Positions 28,301-35,266 are shown, numbered from the stretch's first letter. The stretch: 64,000 nt of DNA from Crambe crambe (GCA_963924555.1 OZ004598.1:2938501-3002500); one strand, 5' to 3'. Program-made: numbers and translations. The notes: generated by a model not told the origin, from the letters alone.

Positions 28301-29154
28301 CATCCCTGCTTCTCTTTTTTATATAAATACCACTTAGTAGTACATTTACTCCCTATGGAGAGATATGCATTAACTCCCTCCCCCAGGCCAGAGGACATTA
28401 TGGTGATAATTTCCCTCCCCCAAGCTATTAATAATAAGGGGAAAAAACATTTCTGTGAAATGAAAAAAGATGTAGTGATGACCACTGTTCAAAAAAATAA
28501 GGAAATAAGAAGGATGGAAATGGGATCGATCTTTGTTCTGTATATCCCCTATACATTAATAATCTGAAGTTACCCAACGTATATGTAGGGATGGTTGGCT
28601 GGATATACAAAACAAAGATTGATCCCATTTCCATCCTTCTTGTTTCCTTACTATTTTGAGCAGTGGTCATTACTACTTTTTTTCCCCCTTACTTGTTCCA
28701 AGTCTTTTTTTCTCTCTCTCTTCATGGATGTACGCATAAATGTAGGAGTTCATTCTTCTATGTGCATGCAGGGACAGAAGTTTCTTGAGATGTATAATTC
28801 TCCAATAGCATAGCAGCCTAATGATTTATCAGCAAGTCAAGGCTTGAAATGTTGAGCTATACTTGGAGGTCGAGGATGCAGATGAATATGAAATAGAGTC
28901 TACCGGTAGATGGATAGGTGAATAAATCCCAAGTTGATAGAGTTCGAGTAGTCTATGATCTAGAGCTAGCTAGAGGTTAGCTAGCTGAGTAATATTATAA
29001 TTTCGATATCAACATGTGTATTATTAAAAAATGGCATCCAATAATTAAGTTAGTTGAGTACTGTGCTCCTTGACGAGTACAAAAGATCTTAGTTGGTAGA
29101 ATTTGGATTGGTAGAATTTGGATTGGATTTATCCTGAGTGGTTCGAAATGGTTT

Positions 29155-29185
<31 letters not shown>

Positions 29186-32100
29186 GTTTTTTGTATTGTA
29201 AACTACATAGAAGATTACAGCTATTTTAATGAAATTCATAGCTAATCTGTAATAGTGGGCTAGGTTTTGTAATAGTGGGCTAAGTGCTTGAAATAGTGCT
29301 CCTGTGTTAATGCACATGTGTGTAATTGGCTAATTACCTTGGTTACATGCAGAAACAATCACTAACCACTAGCTATGAAAACAACAACCAAGTACTAGCT
29401 ACAAGAAAACTACTAGCTAGCTATGCTGTGGCCTTATTCCTTCTTCTGCCCAGAAATGCAGTCATTTTTTTGATGTGCTAAGTTAGCCAGAAGCAGTGGA
29501 AGAGCTACTACTTTGGCTATTTATGAACAGCATACTGTTAGCATGTGATAGCATGGCTAGCTGTGGTATTTTGGGATTAATAGCACTTGTAATGCAGTAA
29601 ATAGCACTTGGCTTCGCCTCGCGCTATTACCCCTGCATTACTCATGCTATTAATCCCAAATACCACAGCTAACCATGCTATTACATATACTACTACTACT
29701 AATAATAATAATAATTCTGTGAAATGAAAAAAAAATGTAGGGATGTCCATTGCTCAAAAAAATAAGAGGAAAGAAGGATGGAAATGGGATCAATATTCGT
29801 TCTGTATATCCTACATATACGTCGGGTAGCTTCAGATAATAGTGCGTATATGTAGGGATTGTTGGCTGGATATACAGAACAAATACTGATCCCATTTCCA
29901 TCCTTCATTCCTACCCTTGTTTCCTTACTTTTTTGAGCAATGGTCATCCCTACATTTTTTTTCATTTCACAGAAATGTTTTTTCCCTTACTTTAATTTTT
30001 TTTTTTCCCTCTCTCTTTCATGGTTTTGTGTATAGAGTTCATTCTTCTATGTGTATGCAGGGACAGATGAAAGAAGAATAGTTCTCCAATAGTATAGCAG
30101 CCCAATGATTATTTATCAGCGAGTCAAGGCGTTTAACTGTTAGTGTTAAACTACGTATACTTGAAGGTCGAAGATGCAGAGTTTACCGGTAGATGGATTG
30201 GTCATCTAAAATCCCTGAGTTGATAGAGTAGTAGCTAAAATAAAATAAAAAAAGATTTAGCTAAGTAATAATCAAATAATTGGATATCAAATACATACGC
30301 ATGCGTAGTATTGTCTTCCAATAATTAAGTTAGTCAAGTATTGTGCTCCATAGTGTCACCTTTTTCTTCGACTCTTTAGAGGATAGACTAGTAGAAAAGT
30401 TTGTAGAATTTGGAGTAGATTTACTTGCTGTAGCTTGAGTGGTTCGCAAGATATGGTTATCTAAGAAGAATAATAATAGAGAAGAAGAAGAATCCAGCGA
30501 TTTACCTGCTTGCCATAATTATTTTTGAAACGGTAAGCTCCCTAGTCCTGAAACTTGATCTGTACTTTGTAGTAGTACATGGTATAGTGATACCGGTGAG
30601 TTTTGACTAATATTGTACTTGAGTGAATAGTTTATCTATTTCAGTCTCATCTTAACTAAAGTATGGTTGAGGTGCAGATGGATAGTAGTGATTATACTGC
30701 ATCCTGTCAAGCTGTTATTGTTGGTCCTGGAATATTTGTTGCTGTTGCTGGTTGGGATGAGAAATGGATAGAGTTTTTGATGTACTTGCAAGTCTGAGTA
30801 TTACTGGCACATGCTTGTTGTGAATTGAATGTGTGTTTTACTGCACAGAAGAGTAGATAGAGCTCTATGTTGCATGTCATCTACTCTCTCATATGATATG
30901 ATCTCAAGCCTTCCAATGAGCAATGACCTGTGTGTTCCTGAATTAACTGCTGTTGGTTTTATATAGGCTTCAGCACGCATATTTTTCACCAGAGCCTGTA
31001 ATGTATGATGTCACATAGTTACTGAAGCATACGAGGAGCATCATCATTCAATGGTGTGTTCAGTAATGGTTTTTCATAAAATATGTCATTTTTGTTGGCA
31101 ATTATTTATATATTTATCCAAAATGTGTACTTCGTTAAACAAAGAATTGAGAGTTTTGTAGAATTGCTCAAATCGGTGGCCTTGAAAATTGAGGCACCCA
31201 GGATTCTTATCTTGCATGTGGTGCAAAAGACATAGTAAACAGTGTGGATGGTGGATAGGGCTGTCCATTTGCTTTTCTTGTCTCCATGACATAGCGTGAG
31301 AAATGCTTACAGAGTAACTGTGCATCATCTGTCCATAGTAAATCTTCTGGCACAGTTTCCTCTGGGTACCTAGTATAGGAAGATGATGCAGCTATAGCTA
31401 AACCTTGCTGCCACATATCACATAGTGACCTCTTTCTATCTTTTAACAAACTTTCAGGTCAGTGATGTGATGATCAATGTGTTCATGACCCTATTTCTAG
31501 GGTGATCACCTTTGTCTGGTATCCTGCTGCTTTAGCTATGTAAACTCTTTTTTTCTTTCAACAGCTTCATCCGTCGAAAGGGTCACTTCAATCATCTTGA
31601 CTGATTTGTTAGAGTTGTCACAGTATACAATGTCAGGGCATAGATCTGTGTCCACAATGTGTGATGGAAACCGGTAGTCTTCCTCTAGGCACAGAGGCAG
31701 TATCTGGGAGTTTGATATTAGATGGTTGTAGTGTCTCCCACCCATCTAGTGCAGTCTTGGAATTGTCAAGAATGTGGACTAGATTTCGTGACTCCTCTTG
31801 GCACAGGGGGCATGAGATAAATGTTAAGAACCCAAACACTGCTGCAGAAAGCCTAGACAGTGCCAGAGACTGCACAGGGAAAGCCCTCACGGGAGGAAGA
31901 AGTACACAATAACCAGCCCATTGCATCCAATTTCAAGTGCAAAATAAGATTTTTGCAGAGTGCAGGCTAGCATGGTATTTGTGATTAATAGCACAAGTAA
32001 TGCAGGGGTAATACAGTATGTGGTCTGCAGGTAATGAGTGTTGCTCGAACTGGTGGCTGCCGTTTCCGAATGCAGGCTTGGAGTGCGGATATGATGACAT

Positions 32101-33984
32101 GGATACCGTAGTCTCTGGCATTGTCCAACAGCTTTGATGTCTTGATTTGGCACTGCCAAGCTATCCCAAGTGGATACCTGTGTTTGGAAATATTAAAGAA
32201 CACATTTTTATGCTGAGTCAGCATTCCCCAATCTGCTGCATTAGAATGGTGTCTCGCTCTGTCAGGTTAGAACTGTATGCTTTGCACTGTTGGAAGATTA
32301 AAGGCTGTGTAGATCTCGTTTCGGGATGTATGTGGTTCCACAGGAAGCTCAGTTAAGCTTCCTGTGTTGCTGTAGTATGCGGAGTCTCCTAGTCAAGGCT
32401 ACCAGAAGAATCAAGTTGGAATGGTGCTTGGACTTCCCAAGATCTGCTTGTAAGTGTTCTAAGATGTCTGTCATTGGGTCAGTCAGTATCCAATTTTCAG
32501 AGCCGTACTGGCAGGACACATACTTCAAACAATTCACTTGATGTTAGTGGGTTAAGTGATTCCATTAGCTTGGTGAGCAAATAAGCGTGTCTGGCTTTCT
32601 ATTAATAGAGGCCATTGGAGATAGGTTGTCTGACCAGATTACGCCGAGGCAAGTGGAGAGGTGATGTCGGTGTTACCTATTCTCAGGGTGCGAGGTTCAA
32701 ACTTGGACACAGCAAACTCTTGTACTTCTAGATTGAGATATAGGTCACTTTCAATGGTAAATTGTTGCATAATGGAGGCTTGTTCTCCCAGAAGAACTGT
32801 ATTGAATCTGGCTCCTGTGCCTGATGATTAAGGCTAATTAGTGTGGAGTATACTACAGTCGAACCTTGGTTATCTGGACACCTTTGTTTTTCCAGGCTGC
32901 TGGATAAGTGAGATAAGTGAAATTAATTAAAATAATTGGGGCGAGCCTGAGCAAGCCCCACACTAGCTTATTAGCATGGGTGTCAGAGTTTGCATTACAA
33001 TAGAGAAGTTTTGGTTTGCAAGCTAGCTGCTAAAGAATGGATTAAATTAGTGCTTCTAAGACCACTGAACGGTAAGAAGAAAGTAGAAGATAGGATAAAT
33101 ATTATGGGCTAGTACTAACAACCTAGAGCAGTGTAGATACTACTGATTATTTTTATGCAGTTGTGTCTCTCTGTGCAAAGCACTCTCAAAAAAAAATTAT
33201 GTCAAAACGACCATTACAAATGCTTGTAGTACATGTATTTCCAAATCCAGATAGTGAAGTTCTGGACAAATGAGGTGTGGATGACTGTGGTTACACTGTA
33301 TTACAATTCTTAAGTTTGCTATTTCAGTATATTAATAGTTGAAATACTGTATGACACTCTCTATATACTGAAATACTGTATGACAATATAGTCCTAAAAG
33401 AATAGGTCGTAACAATGTCAGTAGGGGCCTGGTGCCCTGACCTCTTCCCCTGCCTATTAGTTTCTGAATACACAATTTTTAGCTCGTAGCTACCAGGCCT
33501 AGCTAGCTAGAGGATTGAGCTCTGACAGAGAAGTCCACTGAGATTGAGATGTGCTAGACTTGCTTGAAGAATAGAGCACCATCACAAATCACTAGCAACT
33601 AGCTAAATTAGTTTGTTAGTTAGGTGATCATGTCAAAGTAGCTAGATAAATCAGGCTACTCCTCTCCACAGTTACGTACATCATGAGACTAGCTAGCTGG
33701 CCTCACCTTACAGAGGTTTTCAGGTTGGTTGACACAAAATTTGCCAACAGTGCAGAATTAAATTTGTGCTCGCTGGAATTAAGACCTATGACATTATTAC
33801 TTGCATGTGCACAAATTCTACTGGTCAACCAACCTGAAAACCTCCACCACATTGATATGGTAAGAGTAAAGTTGTAGTAACATTACTTGAAATTATTAAT
33901 ATTTATTATTTTTTTCAGATGGCTCTAAGGACATATAAGCAGACATATCGTCAACTATATCAAGACAGGTCAACTTTTGATTAG
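1296..33984 (+). CDS. CCDC113: CCDC113/CFAP263-like ciliary coiled-coil protein, 11 exons, apparently complete
   Basis: Exons read from the sequence: 1296-1399, 5946-6022, 10852-10906, 13320-13437, 16115-16207, 16642-16704, 25058-25294, 25352-25459, 25518-25586, 25746-25832 and 33919-33984. All junctions are GT-AG and all phases agree, giving 1,077 nt (358 codons plus stop). The human protein, as I remember it, has about 377 residues. Recognised blocks in order are MFENFLTRMDPKD, GLTIVQKCDIA, EFDRDI, KLWLKNCSLR, HEVDFEQLKIEN, ELLKLKLSAGNTLQVLNTYK and VRAWERKVEISE. These follow the DUF4201 coiled coil shared by CCDC113 and CCDC96; GNTLQVLNTYK and the C-terminal WERKVEI favour CCDC113. Known role of the family: it pairs with CCDC96/CFAP184 on the ciliary axoneme near radial spoke 3 and the nexin-dynein regulatory complex, and is also found at centriolar satellites. 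The first in-frame Met after a stop (1287-1289) is at 1296; Mets at 1302 and 1350 are alternatives. No AATAAA was seen within 300 bp of the stop. Confidence 0.88.
2096..2250 (+). mobile_element. TTTACACGG-ended MITE, copy 1
   Basis: About 155 bp. The ends gtttacacgg and gtgtaaacacgg are inverted. The interior holds nested inverted AACCCGGATT / AATCCGG motifs. Five related copies are in the window. Confidence 0.75.
2255..2440 (-). repeat. GGCACCAGTGCCCTTGGGCC minisatellite, inverted
   Basis: Three to four degenerate units of about 38-40 bp read as ggcccaagggcactggtgcc. It is the reverse orientation of the arrays at 5.3 and 17.8 kb and directly follows MITE copy 1. Confidence 0.65.
2484..2650 (+). 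CDS. Possible proline-rich terminal exon
   Basis: An open frame ends at TAA (2648-2650) and encodes IPLDFPLPPLPPPQHVII followed by more PPP runs and DFHTLPNE. An acceptor-like ctgtgcag ends at 2514. The frame is not phase-compatible with CCDC113 exon 1. It may be the last exon of an unseen gene, part of a mobile element, or a chance reading of CCA-rich sequence. No partner exon was found. Confidence 0.2.
3530..3690. repeat. Polypurine (GA-rich) tract, ~150 bp
   Basis: agaagaaaagagagagggaa and similar runs. It makes a spurious low-complexity frame on the minus strand. Confidence 0.7.
3974..4906 (-). pseudogene. Pogo/Tigger-type DDE transposase relic
   Basis: Minus-strand peptides in at least three frames align in order with pogo/CENP-B-like transposases. 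They are an N-terminal VPVETLWRRVNGTW, then TKEEENRVRAYLILMNDMGY with GLTRE, then HPRLTICTPEP, then LILDGHASHI (the second catalytic Asp with DGHxSH) and a C-terminal GYDLANP...WLKINYP. Frame shifts and stops separate the blocks, so it is dead. The family catalyses cut-and-paste transposition into TA. It lies in CCDC113 intron 1. Confidence 0.78.
5205..5500 (+). mobile_element. Repeat element with one minisatellite unit
   Basis: Flanks on both sides match 17690-18160: a left part with agtcaagtg..tatggaatgattygac, and a right part with acttacagatttcttac...ggccacacaacttg. Only about one GGCACCAGTGCCCTTGGGCC-type unit lies between them. Confidence 0.65.
5946..6022 (+). CDS. CCDC113: CCDC113 exon 2
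   Basis: This 77-nt exon has acceptor tatag and donor gtatgt. It encodes LSNQSLLKEVDMFENFLTRM followed by DPKDK. The block MFE-(N)6-(L/M)-(D/E)P(K/R)D is the conserved N-terminal signature of CCDC113. Confidence 0.85.
6040..6792 (+). other. Long unassigned open frame (250 codons) in CCDC113 intron 2
   Basis: This is the longest open frame in the window. It begins 17 bp after the exon 2 donor and runs to TGA. The translation is Leu/Ser/Thr-rich, shows no domain or repeat that I recognise, and has no visible splice or promoter context. The minus strand shows no coherent protein either. It is probably a chance frame or decayed element; coding status is doubtful. Confidence 0.15.
8540..9410 (+). 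pseudogene. Ty3/Gypsy retrotransposon pol relic
   Basis: Fragments of a Gypsy polyprotein occur in the right order but in different frames. There is an end of reverse transcriptase (KCQFLESGVEYLGHRVGREG, then GLLNYYGRFW), an RNase H tail (FHPTGQHANTDGLSHLP), an integrase core scrap (VTDNGPQ) and an integrase C-terminus (WVPVIIVERLGPVSY). The spacing is far too short, so internal parts are deleted. No LTRs were recognised. It lies in CCDC113 intron 2. Confidence 0.75.
9500..10850. other. CCDC113 intron 2, no gene seen
   Basis: AT-rich intron sequence between the Gypsy relic and exon 3. I see no protein pattern, array or clear inverted repeat. Confidence 0.5.
10852..10906 (+). CDS. CCDC113: CCDC113 exon 3
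   Basis: This 55-nt exon lies between a strong acceptor (tattttgcag) and donor (gtaagc). It encodes VPSLIRMSRRSGDSSGE in the basic-serine linker that separates the two conserved blocks in animal homologues. It is the only segment found between exons 2 and 4 that satisfies both phases: it starts with two bases and ends with two bases. Confidence 0.75.
10907..12050. other. CCDC113 intron 3, unassigned
   Basis: A 131-codon frame at 11324-11719 (MYIMREINDTCSRAHGDKDK...) is basic and unlike any family I know. Nothing else stands out. Confidence 0.3.
12058..12192. mobile_element. Imperfect inverted-repeat MITE, TTATTACACGAGTCA family
   Basis: ttattacacgagtcagagtg is mirrored by cattccac-like sequence ending gagtgtaattaat. 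It is related to 51676-51775. Confidence 0.5.
12470..12735. mobile_element. Fold-back family F1, copy 1
   Basis: Two arms of about 90 bp face each other: gttcagcaacaagagagtga, then agtcaagtaaccccttaccc, and their reverse complements. A shorter inner stem contains gagtgaagtagg. It flanks a REP-A copy. Confidence 0.75.
12760..13190 (+). repeat. Dispersed repeat REP-A, copy 1
   Basis: Markers in order are ggttgaaaactggaaaatta, taaaggtaaaggattatagc, ccagatgaaaacggcgattt and cactatc-like tactatcatactctctgata. It abuts F1 copy 1. Confidence 0.65.
13320..13437 (+). CDS. CCDC113: CCDC113 exon 4
   Basis: This 118-nt exon has acceptor ttacag and donor gtatca. It encodes MKGLTIVQKCDIATRELEEL and continues as a charged helix. 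GLT-x-x-QK is the conserved start of the main coiled coil. Confidence 0.85.
14540..15735 (-). pseudogene. Broken ankyrin-repeat/ROCO-like gene, antisense in CCDC113 intron 4
   Basis: Reading the minus strand there are two to four ankyrin repeats (GNSPLHVACIKGNLDVVQTL, GYTPLITAVKCGNLELVELL, GDTPLHVCAKLGRYDCVRPL). A P-loop follows (LFMVGHPGAGKSSLVEAL), then GRVQFYDIAGDPE like a Switch-II DxAG, VIGSHSD where Roc GTPases have the guanine-specificity motif, and LLGLLEKDFQNVTAC with VDHIKK, typical of a COR-like region. An in-frame TAA lies before the first full repeat, a frame change lies just before HTAGIVP, and more stops occur elsewhere. Ankyrin plus Roc-COR architectures are expanded in sponges. 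It is probably a decayed duplicate rather than an active gene. Confidence 0.7.
16115..16207 (+). CDS. CCDC113: CCDC113 exon 5
   Basis: Ninety-three nt, phase 0 at both ends. It encodes 31 residues including ESDMRLAEAKKGVYEFDRDI, matching the conserved (V/I)xEFDRDI segment of the coiled coil. Confidence 0.85.
16642..16704 (+). CDS. CCDC113: CCDC113 exon 6
   Basis: Sixty-three nt, phase 0 at both ends. It encodes RTGLILGERVFKYLEDRLKS plus Q, corresponding to the family segment that reads V(M/F)KY(I/L)ED. The acceptor at 16640-16641 is chosen over a second AG two bases downstream because only it keeps phase. Confidence 0.82.
17140..17460 (+). repeat. ~300-bp direct repeat, copy 1
   Basis: Shares ctcttcccctgcct, tagctaccaggcctagctag, ttgagctctgacagag and gatcatgtcagagtagctag with 33425-33712 in the same orientation. 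Confidence 0.7.
17642..17655. repeat. G homopolymer
   Basis: Fourteen G in a row; length is likely to vary between alleles or reads. Confidence 0.9.
17690..18160 (+). mobile_element. Repeat element with about six minisatellite units
   Basis: Same flanks as 5205-5500, but between 17832 and 18070 there are about six units of ggcaccagtgcccttgggcc with tctccagaactgcctac spacers. Confidence 0.7.
18820..18970 (-). mobile_element. TTTACACGG-ended MITE, copy 2 (inverted)
   Basis: Reverse-orientation copy of the 2096-2250 element: gtttacacgc, then cccaacccgggttgagattc, then an end near cctacacgac. Confidence 0.72.
19133..19422 (+). pseudogene. RNF213-like AAA/E3 fragment
   Basis: An open frame from 19165 to a TAA at 19420-19422 has no useful start Met. 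It encodes LDVVLEEERREALTDLIVDS, FEQLEQFFPDHDDHEARI and SCCVSQRDIQRIMKFYMWLL. The (C/S)VSQRD(V/I)QR signature followed by a hydrophobic helix resembles the region after the first AAA module of RNF213-type proteins. A short related frame (ALSPDEEHDYI) precedes it in another phase, which suggests a frameshift. It could be an isolated exon or a pseudogene; the homology is from memory and moderate. Confidence 0.4.
20501..20782 (-). pseudogene. Mobile-element ORF relic (ALRYIAGYV type)
   Basis: A 93-codon frame carries WDYEEANALRYIAGYVIKSL. The ALRYxAGYV motif is common in repeated ORFs of sponges and cnidarians thought to belong to DNA transposons. No complete transposase is present. The matching C-terminal part of the same family appears on the other strand near 22.4 kb. 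Confidence 0.45.
21338..21390 (-). mobile_element. TTTACACGG-ended MITE, truncated copy
   Basis: Only the end segment remains (cacgcgaagtgaatcc, then gtcgaatccgggttgg). Confidence 0.5.
21418..21729 (+). pseudogene. Unrecognised ORF, probably mobile-element derived
   Basis: One hundred and three codons. From the second Met it reads MASAVSKPFSGASDAEHLFI and continues as an amphipathic, helical-looking protein that stops at 21727-21729. Recognisable frame continues weakly past the stop. The next stretch in the same orientation, after an inserted hAT-like MITE, is the 22.4-kb relic, so both may come from one element. I assign no function. Confidence 0.3.
21873..22193. mobile_element. hAT-like MITE (~320 bp)
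   Basis: Begins CAGTGGCAGATCTAG and ends CTAAATCCGCCACTC, the usual CAGTGGCGGAT hAT termini with slight decay. A clear 8-bp duplication was not found. It splits a mobile ORF. Confidence 0.6.
22380..22565 (+). pseudogene. Mobile-element ORF relic, C-terminal part
   Basis: A frame without a start Met encodes SLDVTEEYVQELFQDVDMWV and EQYQICIREATKKKKALRKS. The pattern W-x-(T/V)-(V/I)R-x-F...EQY...KK-x-(K)ALRK is the usual C-terminal end of the ALRYxAGYV ORF family. It is the same family as the minus-strand piece at 20.5 kb but in opposite orientation. Confidence 0.4.
22570..25057. other. CCDC113 intron 6, distal part, no gene seen
   Basis: Holds a two-fold short repeat (ttaaaatgatgtatcgcacc at 23306-23345), and a relic homologous to the 900-980 segment (23430-23480) that gives the empty MITE site. 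No coding pattern. Confidence 0.5.
25058..25294 (+). CDS. CCDC113: CCDC113 exon 7 (core DUF4201 coiled coil)
   Basis: This 237-nt exon is the largest and most diagnostic, with donor gtaagt. It contains KLWLKNCSLRIRRGKLQAQL, then HEVDFEQLKIEN, then NQELLKLKLSAGNTLQVLNT and YK. It follows an 8.35-kb intron. Confidence 0.93.
25352..25459 (+). CDS. CCDC113: CCDC113 exon 8
   Basis: One hundred and eight nt, phase 0, after a 57-bp intron. It encodes KKLHFICSESERIDSEINQR and then NELLMKIEIETNQAME, a continuous charged helix. The spacing from exon 7 matches the family. Confidence 0.87.
25518..25586 (+). CDS. CCDC113: CCDC113 exon 9
   Basis: Sixty-nine nt, phase 0, after a 58-bp intron. It encodes ERDKAEGINMKTKKRLDDFK plus VPN, matching the family's ERxKAE...LxxFxxPxV hinge. 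The acceptor has a weak pyrimidine tract. Confidence 0.84.
25746..25832 (+). CDS. CCDC113: CCDC113 exon 10
   Basis: Eighty-seven nt, phase 0. It encodes VINYVGERASLYELSKTVRA and then WERKVEISE, the conserved C-terminal helix. The donor gtaaat opens the second 8-kb intron. Confidence 0.88.
25934..26300 (-). repeat. Dispersed repeat R4, copy 1
   Basis: About 360 bp. Markers are tgaaattctagttctcccca, ccagggagcttaccgtttca and the end aattctaccatctacgatct. Copy in CCDC113 intron 10. Confidence 0.65.
26922..27077 (+). mobile_element. TTTACACGG-ended MITE, copy 3
   Basis: Full-length copy in the same orientation as copy 1, from tcccatttacacggga to cacgtgtaaacacagc. Confidence 0.75.
27280..27960 (-). 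repeat. Dispersed repeat REP-A, copy 2
   Basis: Reverse-orientation copy with tttcataactccagaatact, cactataatcctttaccttt and ttttccaacctactggcttt, then an extra tail to 27960 shared with copy 3. It abuts F1 copy 2. Confidence 0.65.
28030..28320. mobile_element. Fold-back family F1, copy 2
   Basis: Same arms as copy 1 (agtcaagtaaccccttaccc and inverse), with a spacer containing ggcctgtcatgggagtgaag. It flanks a REP-A copy. Confidence 0.75.
28432..28700. mobile_element. Fold-back family F2, copy 1
   Basis: The left arm has aggatggaaatgggatcgat followed by ctttgttctgtatatcc; the right arm is the reverse complement through ccatttccatccttctt and gagcagtggtcat. It is next to F1 copy 2. Confidence 0.75.
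29157..29185. repeat. (AAT)n microsatellite
   Basis: About nine to ten uninterrupted AAT repeats. Confidence 0.95.
29545..29688. mobile_element. Inverted-repeat MITE with ~38-bp arms
   Basis: tagcatggctagctgtggta, then tttgggattaatagca, is mirrored by tgctattaatcccaaatacc and its extension. A related half copy lies at 55650-55690 and a relic at 31965-32030. Confidence 0.7.
29712..29992. mobile_element. Fold-back family F2, copy 2
   Basis: Same arms: aaggatggaaatgggatcaa and inverse, closed by atttctgtgaaatgaaaaaa-type ends on both sides. Confidence 0.75.
30350..30610 (+). repeat. Dispersed repeat R4, copy 2
   Basis: Inverse of copy 1: tttggagtagatttacttgc, then cttgagtggttcgcaagata, then aacggtaagctccctagtcc. 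It pairs with copy 1 as an inverted repeat around the 26.3-30.3 kb block. Confidence 0.65.
31086..31449 (-). pseudogene. Crypton/DUF3504-type relic
   Basis: The minus strand carries VPEDLLWTDDAQLLCKHFSR, then YVMETRKANGQPYPPSTLFT. After a one-base frame change come LLHHMQDKNPGCLNF and FEQFYKTLNSLFNEV. The block E(I/T)RK.(D/N)G.PYPP..L......HM is typical of the DUF3504 domain (KIAA1958, ZMYM, QRICH1 relatives) derived from Crypton tyrosine recombinases. The catalytic part was not seen. Confidence 0.6.
31490..32540 (-). pseudogene. Non-LTR retrotransposon ORF2 3' relic
   Basis: From high to low coordinate the minus strand shows GSENWILTDPMTDILEHLQA with GKSKHHSN, typical of the region after the reverse transcriptase. 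A zinc-knuckle-like CPLCQEESRNLVHILDN follows, then a nuclease-like CPDIVYCDNSNKSVKMIEVT. The order matches invertebrate LINE-like ORF2 C-termini. Several frame changes break it. The Crypton relic follows immediately downstream on the same strand. Confidence 0.55.
33425..33712 (+). repeat. ~300-bp direct repeat, copy 2
   Basis: Same orientation as 17140-17460. Its right end is immediately followed by the 132-bp hairpin element. Confidence 0.7.
33713..33844. mobile_element. 132-bp hairpin MITE just upstream of CCDC113 exon 11
   Basis: GAGGTTTTCAGGTTGGTTGA is mirrored exactly at the right end. A second inner pair (aaatttgtgc / gcacaaatt) extends the fold. It ends 74 bp before the last exon of CCDC113. 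Confidence 0.75.
33919..33984 (+). CDS. CCDC113: CCDC113 exon 11, terminal with TAG stop
   Basis: It begins after tttttttcag in phase 0 and encodes MALRTYKQTYRQLYQDRSTF plus D, then TAG. Exon 10 ends ISE and the family continues E-M-(S/A)-L-(K/R), so M-A-L-R fits. A GT inside the exon (33969) could be a donor, but the frame reaches a stop naturally. Confidence 0.78.
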   Translation: MALRTYKQTYRQLYQDRSTFD

Positions 33985-34455
33985 ATTTTTTTTCCTACAA
34001 AGGAGTTTGCTGCACCATTAACCTTAACCCATATTACAATAGTTGTGTCACAGAGAATTTGGGTTCATTTTGTGCTAGCTAATTGTTACAGTCAATATTA
34101 ATATTATGAATTACCTTAAGATCACTATTTACTAATTTTAGCTTTAGCTAGTTCAAAATTCAAACTATTATGAAATATAGCCTGAAATAGTGAAGCAATA
34201 GAGCACTCCATGGATATGAAACACAGATATCAACATTGCAATGCCCTTAAATTATGCAAACTAGTATACTGACGAGTATTAGTAACCAAGTTTCCAACCC
34301 AGAGGTACAAGTTAGCTACTATAGCTTAGAGAGAATAGAACTAGAGTGAAGATGAAGTGGAGAGAAGGATGCAGGGAGATGATTTTGAAGAGATATGTTA
34401 GTGCATGTATTATAGTAGGATGATTGGTAGCTAGTTTTTAGTGCATGCAGCTATC

Positions 34456-34475
34456 TAAAAAAAAAAAAAAAAAAA
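34456..34475. repeat. A homopolymer
   Basis: About nineteen A, followed by gctagctgg. No coding sequence precedes it, so it is not a clear retrocopy tail. Confidence 0.85.
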
Positions 34476-34724
34476 GCTAGCTGGTGCTATTGACTTGATT
34501 CTCAGACTTCAGCATGATCAAAGCTCTAACTGTTAGCCATAATAACTAAATGTTAGCCATAATAACTAATGTGCAACATTCATTTTGACAGCGAGCGAGC
34601 GAGCAAGTTAGTGCTACAACTCTAGAGGATTTTGCTGTTGAGTATATATGTAACAAAGTACTTAGTCTTAGATAAGCCTAGAGCCCCTACAACTACTACA
34701 AAAGCAATGTGGACAGTGAGCAAG

Positions 34725-35266
34725 GGTGGTCACTCCAATACGCACTGTACAGACACCTGCGACGATTCTTGACCACTAATTTTAGGCCTTGACCCTTGAC
34801 CTTGTCCTAAAATGTACCTTGACCCTTGCCTTAAATAACGTAGTCAACTGCATTGGTGAGAGGAGTTCTTCATTCCTGAAGATTGGCCACCTTGCAGCAG
34901 AAGCTACATACTTCCTGCACACTCTTCTTCCTTTTCATAGAATTACATGATAAATAATTATAGCTAGATATTTAATGTTATCGTATAGCATTTGAGCCAA
35001 AAACTCTAAATCATCTGGGAATGGAAATTGGAGATATCGAGTAATGGATGTACATATCTCTATAAAAAGGCACTTGGATAACCTCAAACATCTAAAATAG
35101 TGCCTAACCAAGAAAGAATTTATGCGCATGCGTCAATTTAATATGCCCAGGCCGATTGAATAGCCGTTCCGCTTGACTGTCACTAATTTTGGGCTTGACC
35201 GCTTGATCTTAATCTTGACTAACGGTCGTGGGTGTCAGTACAGTGGGTATTGGAGTGACCACCCCT
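34725..35266. mobile_element. 542-bp non-autonomous DNA transposon, hAT-like, with 8-bp target duplication
   Basis: Flanked by TGAGCAAG at 34717-34724 and 35267-35274. The ends ggtggtcactccaatac and its inverse (tattggagtgaccacc) run on into GACACC / GGTGTC-type sequence, giving inverted repeats of about 34 bp with few mismatches. The inside carries paired gcttgacc/ccttgaccc motifs and no transposase. Confidence 0.75.

Noticed and set aside
28186..28670. Several overlapping frames on both strands
   Set aside because: All are shadows of the F1 and F2 palindromes; the same peptides recur at 29.7 and 53.1 kb on either strand.
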